Assembly: GCF_014202475.1 (NCBI RefSeq) | Contig: NZ_JACHGV010000001.1 | Coordinates: 676,186-740,185 of the forward strand | From: Streptomyces paradoxus | GTDB lineage: Bacteria; Actinomycetota; Actinomycetes; Streptomycetales; Streptomycetaceae | DNA length: 64,000 bases | Reading direction: 5' to 3' | In this document: positions 54,596-62,568 of the stretch, one piece after another | Numbering within the stretch: position 1 is the stretch's first letter | How the letters are laid out: each line of letters begins with the position of its first letter | The notes under the pieces: model-generated | What the model was told of the DNA's origin: nothing | Seen by the model: only the letters and a program-made list of their open reading frames with translations | Databases searched by the model: none | Made by a program: the position numbers and the translations under genes

Positions 54596-56422
54596 TCACC
54601 GGCCCACCGCGTACCCCTGCATTCCGCGCGGGTTCGCCGCGGCCGACAGGACGCCCGTCTCCGGGTCCCGCGCGACCGCGCACAGCCGGCCCTCCGACCA
54701 GGGGCCGCCCACGGTCACGTCGTGGCCGCGGCGGCGCAGTTCCGCGACGACGGCCGGGGCGGTGCGGGACTCCACCGTCACGCTGCCCGGGCGCATGCCG
54801 CGCGGGTAGAAGGAGCCGGGGAAGCTGTCGTTGTGCCAGTTGGGGGCGTCGATCGCGCCCTGGAGGTCGGGGCCGCCGCGCACGCGGGCGCGCAGCGCGA
54901 CCGCGAGGAAGAAGTGCAGCTGCCACTGGTCCTGCTGGTCACCGCCGGGCGTGCCGAACGCCATGACGGGCACGCCGTCGCGCAGGGCGATCGAGGGTGT
55001 CAGGGTGGTGCGGGGGCGGCGGCCGGGGGTCAGGGAGCCCGGCAGGCCCTCCTCCAGCCAGGTCATCTGGAGCCGGGTGCCGAGCGGGAAGCCGAGTTCT
55101 GGCACGACGGGGTTGGACTGGAGCCAGCCGCCGCTGGGCGTGGCCGAGACCATGTTGCCCCAGCGGTCGACGACGTCGAGGTGGCAGGTGTCGCCCCGGG
55201 TGGTGCCGTCGGCGAGGACCTCCGGTTCGCCGGGAACGGGGGACGCCGGGCTCTTGGCGACGGTCGGTTCACCGGCGCCCAGGGCGTCGAAGCCCTTCTG
55301 GGCGGCGGCGGCCACGCGCGCGTGCGCGCACAGCCGCGGGGTGCGTCCGCCGGGGCTGCCGGGCCGCAGGTCGTTCTCGGCCCGCTCGCCGACGAGGGTG
55401 CGGCGGACCGTGTTGTACGCGTCGGACAGCAGGTCGTCGAGCGGCACGTCGGCGGCGTCCCCGTACCAGGCCTCGCGGTCGGCCATGGCGAGCTTGCAGT
55501 TCTCGACCAGGAGGTGGACGTAGTCGGCCGAACCGTACGGGGGCAGTTCGGGCGGGAGCAGGGCGAGTTGCTGGAGGAGGACGGGGCCCTGGCTCCAGGG
55601 GCCCGGCTTGCACACGGTCCAGCCGTTCCAGTCGTACGTCGCCGGTGCCTCGTAGGTCGCGGACCAGGCGGCGAGGTCGGCGGCCGTGAGGGTGCCGGTG
55701 TGACGTTTTCCGCTGGTGTCCCTGGTCGGGCGGCCGGCCTGGCGGACGAGGGCGTCGGCGATGAACCCGCCGCGCCACACCTGCCGGGCGGCCTCGATCC
55801 GCGCCTCCCGGTCGCCGGCGCCGGCCGTCTCGGCGAGCAGGCGCTTCCAGGTGGCGGCGAGCGCGGGGTTGGCGAAGAGCTCGCCGGGGCGCGGCGCCTT
55901 GCCGCCGGGCAGATAGACGTCCGCCGACGAGGTCCACTCCGTCTCGAACAGCTCGCGCACGGTCTCGACGGTCTCGCCGACGCGCTCCACGGGGGCGTGG
56001 CCGTGCTCGGCGTAGCCGATGGCGTACTTCAGGACGTCGTCGAGGGACCGGGTGCCGTGGTCGCGCAGCAGCAGCATCCACGCGTCGAACGCGCCCGGGA
56101 CGGCGGCGGCGAGCGGCCCGGTGCCGGGGACCAGGTCCAGGCCGAGGCCCCGGTAGTGCGCGACGGTCGCGCCGGCCGGTGCGACGCCCTGCCCGCACAG
56201 CACCCGCACCTCGCCGCCGGCCGGCGCGAGCAGGATCGGGACCTCGCCCGCCGGGCCGTTGAGGTGCGGCTCGACGACGTGCAGCACGAAGGCGCCCGCC
56301 ACTGCCGCGTCGTAGGCGTTGCCGCCGCTCTCCAGGACGGCCATCGCCGACTGCGAGGCGAGCCAGTGGGTCGAGGAGACCATGCCGAAGGTGCCCTGGA
56401 GGGTGGGGCGGGTGGTGAACAT
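54596..56422 (-). CDS. Gamma-glutamyltransferase-like protein (cytosolic form)
   Basis: A 608-residue Ntn-hydrolase-type protein: MVSSTHWLASQSAMAVLESGGNAYDAAVAGAF is split over the N-terminal block, and the expected autocleavage Thr lies in RGDTCHLDVVDRWGNMVSA, where ordinary enzymes read TTH. TPGGDQQDQWQLHFFLAV and RRGHDVTVGGPWSEG are late conserved blocks. There is no signal peptide, so it should stay in the cytosol, unlike classical glutathione gamma-glutamyltransferases. Streptomyces lacks glutathione, which makes a different gamma-glutamyl or amide substrate likely. GAGAAGG precedes the ATG. Confidence 0.88.
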   Translation of the reverse strand: MFTTRPTLQGTFGMVSSTHWLASQSAMAVLESGGNAYDAAVAGAFVLHVVEPHLNGPAGEVPILLAPAGGEVRVLCGQGVAPAGATVAHYRGLGLDLVPGTGPLAAAVPGAFDAWMLLLRDHGTRSLDDVLKYAIGYAEHGHAPVERVGETVETVRELFETEWTSSADVYLPGGKAPRPGELFANPALAATWKRLLAETAGAGDREARIEAARQVWRGGFIADALVRQAGRPTRDTSGKRHTGTLTAADLAAWSATYEAPATYDWNGWTVCKPGPWSQGPVLLQQLALLPPELPPYGSADYVHLLVENCKLAMADREAWYGDAADVPLDDLLSDAYNTVRRTLVGERAENDLRPGSPGGRTPRLCAHARVAAAAQKGFDALGAGEPTVAKSPASPVPGEPEVLADGTTRGDTCHLDVVDRWGNMVSATPSGGWLQSNPVVPELGFPLGTRLQMTWLEEGLPGSLTPGRRPRTTLTPSIALRDGVPVMAFGTPGGDQQDQWQLHFFLAVALRARVRGGPDLQGAIDAPNWHNDSFPGSFYPRGMRPGSVTVESRTAPAVVAELRRRGHDVTVGGPWSEGRLCAVARDPETGVLSAAANPRGMQGYAVGR

Positions 56423-56689
56423 ACGGCCTTCTCATCTCTCGTCGTCCTGTGCGCTCAGGGGGCACACCACCCGTCCCCCTCCCCTTGCCGGGGTCCTGGC
56501 AAAACCTCGGGAAAACCGCCCACCAGCTGCTGAATCGCCCGATTTCCGGGCGGTGAGAAGGGGGCCCCCGTCACCGCGCGGCCACGGAGCGAGTTCGCAC
56601 TTCCGCACCACAGACACTCGTGTGAGACTGTCGTCCCGTCCGCCGTGCGGACCCGCTCCGCACCTTCCGTCCCCCACGAGAAGGGCGCC

Positions 56690-57358
56690 GTGCGTTCCCT
56701 ACCCCTGCCCCTCGCCCTGACCGCACGTCTGTCCCCGGTGGTCGTGCTCGCCGCCGCGGGCTGGGCGCTGTCATCCGGTCCGCTCGCCGCGCCGCAGGCC
56801 GCCGAGCACAAGCCGGCCGAAGAGAAGACCGAGACGCAGTCCGCGTCCGCCCCGTCGACGTCGACGGCGTCGAAGACGTACTCGGCCGCGCCCGCCCCGT
56901 GCGGGAGCATCGCCAAGAAGACGCTCGAATCGCTGGTGCCGGGCGCCAAGACGGCCGGCAAGGAGATCCCGTCCACGGACTCCGAGCTGCGCCGCACCTG
57001 CTCCTGGAACGCGCTCAAGGGGTACGACTACCGCTGGCTCGACGTCTCCTACGAGGTCATGGAGTCGGACGAGGCCGCCCGGAAGTCGTACGAGGAGCAC
57101 ACCACGAAGAAGAGCGGCGGCGGGGCCGTCCCCGGACTCGGTGACAGCGCCTACTCCGTCGTGAACCTCACGACGGAGGACAAGCAGGAGACCCGCGAGG
57201 GCGCCGTGATCGCCCGCGCTTCCAACGCGCTGGTGATGATCACCTACAACGGCAGTGACTTCGAGTCGAAGAAGGCGCCCAGCACGGACACGATCAACAA
57301 GGGCGCCATCAAGGCCGCGAAGGAAGCCGTGGCCGCGCTGGAGAGCGACAAGGGCTGA
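56690..57358 (+). CDS. Secreted DUF3558-like protein
   Basis: A 222-residue exported or membrane-anchored protein. Residues about 5-35 are hydrophobic (LSPVVVLAAAGWALSSGPLA) with no lipobox Cys, followed by an Ala/Ser/Thr-rich low-complexity linker to about 65. The globular part has two cysteines, APCGSI and RRTCSWN, that likely form a disulphide, as in DUF3558 proteins. Function unknown; proteins of this kind are often surface or spore-associated in actinobacteria. The start is GTG with GAAGGG upstream. The gene ends 25 bases before the convergent permease. Confidence 0.75.
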   Translation: MRSLPLPLALTARLSPVVVLAAAGWALSSGPLAAPQAAEHKPAEEKTETQSASAPSTSTASKTYSAAPAPCGSIAKKTLESLVPGAKTAGKEIPSTDSELRRTCSWNALKGYDYRWLDVSYEVMESDEAARKSYEEHTTKKSGGGAVPGLGDSAYSVVNLTTEDKQETREGAVIARASNALVMITYNGSDFESKKAPSTDTINKGAIKAAKEAVAALESDKG

Positions 57359-57383
57359 GCGCCCTCCAGCGCGCCGGCCTTCC

Positions 57384-58904
57384 TCAGACGGTGCTCCGGC
57401 CCCGCGTGGCCATCAGCACCAGGTACAGGACCATCGACGTGCCCAGGCCCACGGCCCAGCCGTAGTCGGCGAGATCGGCCAGGGCGGGAATGGGACGGCC
57501 GTCGATCAGCGGCTTGAAGCTCGCGCCGCCGACGGCGAGGACACCGCCGACGGCGAAGGCGACGACGGCCCGCCAGTTCCAGCCGCCCTGGTACCAGTAG
57601 CGGCCGCCCGGGCGGTACAGGTCGGCGAGGTCGAGCCGGGAGCGGCGCAGGATCCAGTAGTCGGCGATGAGGATGCCCGCGACGGTGCCGAGCAGGCCGC
57701 CGACCAGGCCCAGCCAGGTGAAGATGTAGCCCTGCGGGTCGGAGTAGAGCTTCCACGGGAAGATCAGCACGCCGAGGACACAGGTGGCGAGGGCGCCGGC
57801 CCGGAAACTGATGCGGCGGGGCGCGATGTTGGAGAAGTCGAACGCCGGCGAGACCAGGTTGGCCGCGACGTTGACGGAGAGCGTCGCGACCAGGACGGTG
57901 ACCAGCGCGAAGAGCAGGCCGACCGTGTTGTCGGTCTTGGCGGCGAGCTGCACAGGGTCCCAGATGGCCTCGCCGTAGACGGCCTGGGAGCCGGAGGTGA
58001 CCATCACCGACAGGAAGGCGAAGAGGGTCATGGTGGTCGGCAGGCCGAGCGCCTGGCCCCGGGTCTGTGCCTTCTGGCTCCGGCCGTAACGCGTGAAGTC
58101 GGGGATGTTCAGCGACAGCGTGGACCAGAAGCCGATCATGCCCATGAGGGCGGGGGCGAACAGCTTCCAGAAGTCGGCGCCCCAGCCGAGCTTGGAGGGC
58201 TGGTCGAGCAGCGGGCCGAAGCCGCCCGCCTTGTCGCTCATCCACCACAGCATCACGAACGCGCCGACGAGCACGAAGGGCGCCGCCCAGTTCTCGAAGC
58301 GGCGGATGGTCTCCATGCCCCGGTAGATGATGACGACCTGCAGCGCCCAGAAGATCGCGAACGACAGCCACATCGTCCAGGCGTAGCCGCCGACCTTCGC
58401 CGCGTCGGTCCAGCCGGTGCCGATGAGCTTGCCGGCCAGGAAGTAGATGGCCTCGCCGCCGATCCACGTCTGGATGCCGAACCAGCCGCACGCCACCAAC
58501 GCCCTCACGACGGCGGGCAGGTTGGCGCCGCGGATGCCGAAGGAGGCCCGGGCGAAGACCGGGAAGGGTATGCCGTACTTGGGTCCGGCGTGCCCGGTGA
58601 GCAGCATCGGTATCAGCACGATGACGTTGGCCAGGGCGATGGTGAGCACCGCCTGCTTCCAGTCCATGCCGACGGCGATGAGCCCGGAGGCCAGGGTCCA
58701 GGAGGCCGTGTTGTGGGCCATGCCGACCCACAGCGCGGAGAAGTTGTAGGTGGTCCAGGTGCGCTTCTCGACCGGGACCGGCAGCAGGTCCTCGTTGGCG
58801 TAGGGGCCGGTCGGTGCGGGGGCGCCCGGGGCGATCTCCACCCGGCCGTCGGCGAGGGTGACTTGGGTGGTCGGCGGTGGGGCCGTGGGAGCGGTATCGG
58901 TCAT
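57384..58904 (-). CDS. NCS1 family nucleobase/hydantoin permease
   Basis: A 506-residue, 12-helix transporter of the nucleobase:cation symporter-1 family; the family hallmarks FSALWVGMAHNTASWTLASG, GPKYGIPFPVFARASFGIRG and SLNIPDFTRYG are clear. It should import a pyrimidine, allantoin or hydantoin. It is the last gene of the catabolic cluster that includes dihydropyrimidinase, so uracil, dihydrouracil or a hydantoin is the probable substrate. The start ATG lacks a strong ribosome site. A hairpin separates it from the LLM oxidoreductase gene. Confidence 0.93.
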   Translation of the reverse strand: MTDTAPTAPPPTTQVTLADGRVEIAPGAPAPTGPYANEDLLPVPVEKRTWTTYNFSALWVGMAHNTASWTLASGLIAVGMDWKQAVLTIALANVIVLIPMLLTGHAGPKYGIPFPVFARASFGIRGANLPAVVRALVACGWFGIQTWIGGEAIYFLAGKLIGTGWTDAAKVGGYAWTMWLSFAIFWALQVVIIYRGMETIRRFENWAAPFVLVGAFVMLWWMSDKAGGFGPLLDQPSKLGWGADFWKLFAPALMGMIGFWSTLSLNIPDFTRYGRSQKAQTRGQALGLPTTMTLFAFLSVMVTSGSQAVYGEAIWDPVQLAAKTDNTVGLLFALVTVLVATLSVNVAANLVSPAFDFSNIAPRRISFRAGALATCVLGVLIFPWKLYSDPQGYIFTWLGLVGGLLGTVAGILIADYWILRRSRLDLADLYRPGGRYWYQGGWNWRAVVAFAVGGVLAVGGASFKPLIDGRPIPALADLADYGWAVGLGTSMVLYLVLMATRGRSTV

Positions 58905-58996
58905 GGGCCGGGCCAATCAGGGGAGGTGGGACGGGAAAGGCCGTGCGGTGGCGCCGATGGGGGGTGCGCTCCGGGTGCACCGGGGAGCGTCCTGGG

Positions 58997-59024
58997 CCCC
59001 CTTCCCGAGCCGCTGGGAAGGGGG
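58997..59024 (-). terminator. Hairpin between the LLM oxidoreductase and permease genes
   Basis: CCCCCTTCCC (58997-59006) pairs with GGGAAGGGGG (59015-59024), a perfect 10-base stem with an 8-base loop, inside a 151-base gap. It may reduce, rather than stop, permease expression from the upstream promoter. Confidence 0.5.
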
Positions 59025-59055
59025 AGTTCACGGGGGTGTGGTGCGGCGGAAGAGG

Positions 59056-60078
59056 TCAGCCGTTGACGGCCGGGATCACCCGCGATCCGTAGGCCTCGAT
59101 CACGGCCTCCTGCGCGTCGTGCATGTCGTAGACGGCGAACTGGTCCACGCCGAGCGCGCGCAGCGCGTCCAGCTTCTCGATGTGCTTCTCCACCGGGCCG
59201 ATCAGGCAGAACCGGTCGACGATCTCGTCGGGCACGAACTGGGTGTCCGGGTTGCCGGCGCGGCCGTGGTGGGAGTAGTCGTAGCCCTCGCGGGCCTTGA
59301 TGTAGTCGGTGAGTTCGTCGGGGACGGCGGCCGAGTGCTCGCCGTACTTGGAGACCAGGTCGGCCACGTGGTTGCCGACCATGCCGCCGAACCAGCGGCA
59401 CTGCTCGCGGGCGTGGGCGAGTGCCTCGGGCGAGTCGTCCTCGGTGACGTAGGCCGGGGCGGCCACGCAGACGGTCACCTCGGCGGGGTCCCGGCCGGCC
59501 GCGACGGCCGCGTCCTTCACGGCCTTGACCATGTACTCGGTGAGATACAGGTCGGCCAGCTGGAGGATGAACCCGTCCGCCTCCTCGCCGGTCATCTTCA
59601 GGGCCTTGGGGCCGTACGCCGCCATCCACACGGGCAGTTCGGCGCCCTCCTTGATCCAGGGGAACCGGACGACGGTGCCGCCGCCGAGGTCGGCCTCCCG
59701 TCCGCTGCCGAGGTCCCGGATGACCTTCATGGCCTCGCTGATCCGGGCCAGGGTGTTGGGCTTGCGGCCGGCCACGCGCATGGCGGAGTCGCCGCGGCCG
59801 ATGCCGCAGACCGTGCGGTTGCCGAACATGTCGTTGAGGGTGGCGAACGTGGAGGCGGTGACCTCCCAGGTGCGGGTGCCGGGGTTGGTCACCATCGGCC
59901 CGACCTTCAGGGTCGTGGTGTTGGCCAGGATCTGGCTGTAGATCACGAACGGTTCCTGCCACAGCACGGCGGAGTCGAAGGTCCAGCCGTAGGTGAAGCC
60001 GTTGCGTTCCGCCCGCTTCATCAGGCTGATCACCCGCGAGGCCGGCGGGTCGGCCTGCAGCACGAGTCCGAAGTCCAT
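59056..60078 (-). CDS. LLM-class F420-dependent oxidoreductase of the CPS_4355/TIGR03842 type
   Basis: A 340-residue luciferase-like TIM barrel. FTYGWTFDSAVLWQEPFV, GPMVTNPGTRTWEVTASTFA and CGIGRGDSAMRVAG are characteristic of the group that sits next to hydantoinases, as it does here. The GRGDSAMR loop would bind the flavin or F420 phosphate. It starts 11 bases after the dihydropyrimidinase gene and has AGGAGTG upstream, so they are one transcript. A dihydropyrimidine dehydrogenase gene is not visible, so this enzyme may take a redox step on the ring. Confidence 0.88.
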   Translation of the reverse strand: MDFGLVLQADPPASRVISLMKRAERNGFTYGWTFDSAVLWQEPFVIYSQILANTTTLKVGPMVTNPGTRTWEVTASTFATLNDMFGNRTVCGIGRGDSAMRVAGRKPNTLARISEAMKVIRDLGSGREADLGGGTVVRFPWIKEGAELPVWMAAYGPKALKMTGEEADGFILQLADLYLTEYMVKAVKDAAVAAGRDPAEVTVCVAAPAYVTEDDSPEALAHAREQCRWFGGMVGNHVADLVSKYGEHSAAVPDELTDYIKAREGYDYSHHGRAGNPDTQFVPDEIVDRFCLIGPVEKHIEKLDALRALGVDQFAVYDMHDAQEAVIEAYGSRVIPAVNG

Positions 60079-60089
60079 CTGCGCCACTC

Positions 60090-61490
60090 CTAGTTGAGGT
60101 ACTGACAGGTGGATCGCGGGGTGAACACGCCGTGCCCGGCGTGCCCGGTGTACTCCCGCTCGGTGATGACCGGTTCGCCGCGCGAGAGGACCGTCTCGAC
60201 CCGGCCGGTGGTGCGCTTGCCCTCGTACGCCGAGTAGTCGACGTTCATGTGGTGCGTCTCGGCGGACATGACCTGCTCGGCGTGCGGGTCGTAGATGACG
60301 ATGTCGGCGTCGGCGCCCGGCGCGATGGTGCCCTTCTTCGGGTACAGGCCGAACATCCGGGCCGGGGTCGCGCAGGCGATCTCGATCCAGCGGCGGCGCG
60401 AGATGTGCCCGTCGACGACCGCCTGGTGGAGGAGGTCCATACGGTTCTCCACGCCCGGCAAGCCGTTGGGGATCTTGGAGAAGTCGCCGCGGCCCAGGTC
60501 CTTCTGACCGGCGAAGCAGAAGGGGCAGTGGTCGGTGGAGACGACCTGGAGGTCGTTCGTCCGCAGCCCCCGCCACAGTGCGGCCTGGTGCTCCTTCGGC
60601 CTGAGCGGGGTCGAGCACACGTACTTCGCGCCCTCGAAGTCCGGCTCGGCGAGGTTGTCGGTGGACAGGAACAGGTACTGCGGGCAGGTCTCGCCGAAGA
60701 CGTTCAGTCCCTCGTCGCGGGCCCGGGCGAGCTCGGCGACCGCCTCCGTCGCCGAGACGTGCACGACGTACAGGGGTGCGCCGGCCACCTGCGCGAGCTT
60801 GATGGCGCGGTGGGTGGCCTCGGCTTCCAGCAGGGCCTTGCGGACCTCGCCGTGGTAGCGCGGGTCGGTCTCGCCCCGGGCGAGGGCCTGCTCGACCAGG
60901 ACGTCGATCGCGATGCCGTTCTCGGCGTGCATCATGATCAGGCCGCCGTTCTCGGCGGAGCGCTGCATGGCGCGCAGGATCTGGCCGTCGTCGCTGTAGA
61001 AGACCCCCGGGTAGGCCATGAACTGCTTGAAGGAGGTGACACCCTCCTCGACCAGGTGGTCCATCTCTTTGAGGGTGTGCTCGTTGACGTCGGAGACGAT
61101 CATGTGGAAGCCGTAGTCGATCGCGCAGTTGCCGTCGGCCTTGGCGTGCCAGGCGTCGAGTCCCTCGCGCAGGCTGTGGCCGACGCTCTGCACGGCGAAG
61201 TCGATGATCGTCGTCGTGCCGCCCCAGGCGGCGGCCCGGGTGCCGGTCTCGAAGGTGTCGGAGGCGAAGGTGCCGCCGAAGGGCAGCTCCATGTGGGTGT
61301 GGGCGTCTACGCCGCCGGGGATGACGTACTTTCCGGTGGCGTCGATGGTCCGGTCGGCTGTGAAGGCCTCTGCGGCGGGGGTGTGGGAGGTTGCGAGGGC
61401 GGCGATTCGGCCGTCCTCGATCAGGACGTCGGCGTGGATCTCGTCGGATGCGGTGACTACCAGGCCGCCGCGAATGACTGTACGGCTCAT
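60090..61490 (-). CDS. hydA: Dihydropyrimidinase (D-hydantoinase)
   Basis: A 466-residue cyclic amidohydrolase. Zinc ligands lie in DAHTHMELPFGG and VVHVS, with the carboxylated Lys in SFKQFMAYPG, and MMHAENGIAI and STDHCPF complete the site. It opens dihydrouracil or dihydrothymine to the N-carbamoyl beta-amino acid, or hydantoins to N-carbamoyl amino acids. The upstream nitrilase-type enzyme would take the next step. GAGGAG lies 6 bases before the ATG. Confidence 0.96.
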   Translation of the reverse strand: MSRTVIRGGLVVTASDEIHADVLIEDGRIAALATSHTPAAEAFTADRTIDATGKYVIPGGVDAHTHMELPFGGTFASDTFETGTRAAAWGGTTTIIDFAVQSVGHSLREGLDAWHAKADGNCAIDYGFHMIVSDVNEHTLKEMDHLVEEGVTSFKQFMAYPGVFYSDDGQILRAMQRSAENGGLIMMHAENGIAIDVLVEQALARGETDPRYHGEVRKALLEAEATHRAIKLAQVAGAPLYVVHVSATEAVAELARARDEGLNVFGETCPQYLFLSTDNLAEPDFEGAKYVCSTPLRPKEHQAALWRGLRTNDLQVVSTDHCPFCFAGQKDLGRGDFSKIPNGLPGVENRMDLLHQAVVDGHISRRRWIEIACATPARMFGLYPKKGTIAPGADADIVIYDPHAEQVMSAETHHMNVDYSAYEGKRTTGRVETVLSRGEPVITEREYTGHAGHGVFTPRSTCQYLN

Positions 61491-61530
61491 CGGTCGCTCC
61501 TCACGGTGTGCACGTGACGGTTGGTCGTGG

Positions 61531-61566
61531 CTGGTCGCGCAGTTCCCCGCGCCCCTGTCGGGGCGC
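61531..61566. repeat. Streptomyces-type GC-rich intergenic repeat
   Basis: The stretch GCGCAGTTCCCCGCGCCCCT, followed by GTC and GGGGCGC, forms a hairpin (GCGCCCC with GGGGCGC, loop TGTC). I recall GCAGTTCCCCGCGCCCC-like units as recurrent intergenic elements of Streptomyces genomes. It lies between the nitrilase and hydantoinase genes and could act as a terminator or REP-like element. A partial relative lies near 26205-26230. Confidence 0.55.
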
Positions 61567-62409
61567 TTACGGAGCCGTCAGTGGTCCGTACGCGCCCGGC
61601 GCCCGGTCCCGGTAGAACTGCCAGCGGTCGCGGACCTCGCGGAGTTTGGCCATGTCCAGGTCGCGGACGACCAGTTCGGGCTCCTTGTCGCTCGCCACCT
61701 CGCCGACGAACTGGGCCTCGGGGTCCACGAAGTACGACGTGCCGTAGAAGTCGTTGTCGCCGTACTCCTCGACCCCGACCCGGTTGATCGCGCCGACGAA
61801 GTACTCGTTGGCCACGGCCGCCGCCGGCTGCTCCAGCTGCCAGAGGTAGCCGGACAGGCCGCGGGAGGTGGCCGACGGGTTGAAGACGATCTCGGCACCC
61901 GCGAGGCCCAGGGCGCGCCAGCCCTCGGGGAAGTGGCGGTCGTAGCAGATGTAGACGCCGACCTTGCCGACGGCCGTGTCGAAGACGGGCCAGCCGGAGT
62001 TGCCCGGGCGGAAGTAGAACTTCTCCCAGAAGCCCCTGACCTGAGGGATGTGTGTCTTGCGGTACTTGCCGAGGTAGGAGCCGTCCGCGTCGATCACGGC
62101 GGCGGTGTTGTAGAGGACGCCGGGCTGCTCCTCCTCGTACATCGGCAGCACCAGGACGATGCCGAGTTCCCTGGCGAGTGCCTGGAAGCGCCGGACGATC
62201 GGGCCCTCGGGGATCTGCTCGGCGTACTCGTAGAACGCCGGGTCCTGCACCTGGCAGAAGTACGGTCCGTAGAACAGCTCCTGGAAGCACAGGACTTGAG
62301 CGCCCTGCGCGGCCGCGTCGCGGGCCGCCTGCTCGTGGACCTGGATCATCGATTCCTTGTCGCCCGTCCAGGCGGTCTGGAAGACGGCGGCACGGATCAC
62401 TGGGCTCAT
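61567..62409 (-). CDS. Nitrilase-superfamily amidohydrolase, probable beta-ureidopropionase/N-carbamoylase
   Basis: A 280-residue carbon-nitrogen hydrolase. The triad is Glu in VLCFQELFYGPYF, Lys in LGKYRKTHIPQ and Cys in VGVYICYDRHFPEGW. The order and length match N-carbamoyl-beta-alanine amidohydrolases, which release the amino acid, CO2 and ammonia after dihydropyrimidinase. It is the first gene of the catabolic transcript, with GGAGG 5 bases before the ATG and a TAGGCT -10 about 30 bases upstream. Confidence 0.93.
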   Translation of the reverse strand: MSPVIRAAVFQTAWTGDKESMIQVHEQAARDAAAQGAQVLCFQELFYGPYFCQVQDPAFYEYAEQIPEGPIVRRFQALARELGIVLVLPMYEEEQPGVLYNTAAVIDADGSYLGKYRKTHIPQVRGFWEKFYFRPGNSGWPVFDTAVGKVGVYICYDRHFPEGWRALGLAGAEIVFNPSATSRGLSGYLWQLEQPAAAVANEYFVGAINRVGVEEYGDNDFYGTSYFVDPEAQFVGEVASDKEPELVVRDLDMAKLREVRDRWQFYRDRAPGAYGPLTAP

Positions 62410-62438
62410 CGGGACCTCCGGTCGCTCGGTGTGCCGTG

Positions 62439-62568
62439 AGCCTAGGGAGGGCGAAGGGTGTCTTTGAGTTGCAGCGTGTCACGTCCGAGGGCGTGCGGCG
62501 TGCCACCGTGTCACTCTTCCATGGGCCCATGTTTCACCGCCGTTTTCCCAGGTGGTCGCGTGTTTCAC
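62439..62568 (-). promoter_or_regulatory. Catabolic promoter with four phased TGT-TCAC repeats
   Basis: The -10 TAGGCT is at 62444-62439 and no good -35 is seen. Upstream (to the right) lie GTGTCAC at 62476 and 62508 and TGTTTCAC at 62530 and 62561, spaced 32, 22 and 31 bases, close to three, two and three helical turns. The last overlaps the PucR stop. This fits an activator-dependent promoter, with the neighbouring PucR protein as the likely activator. Confidence 0.5.
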
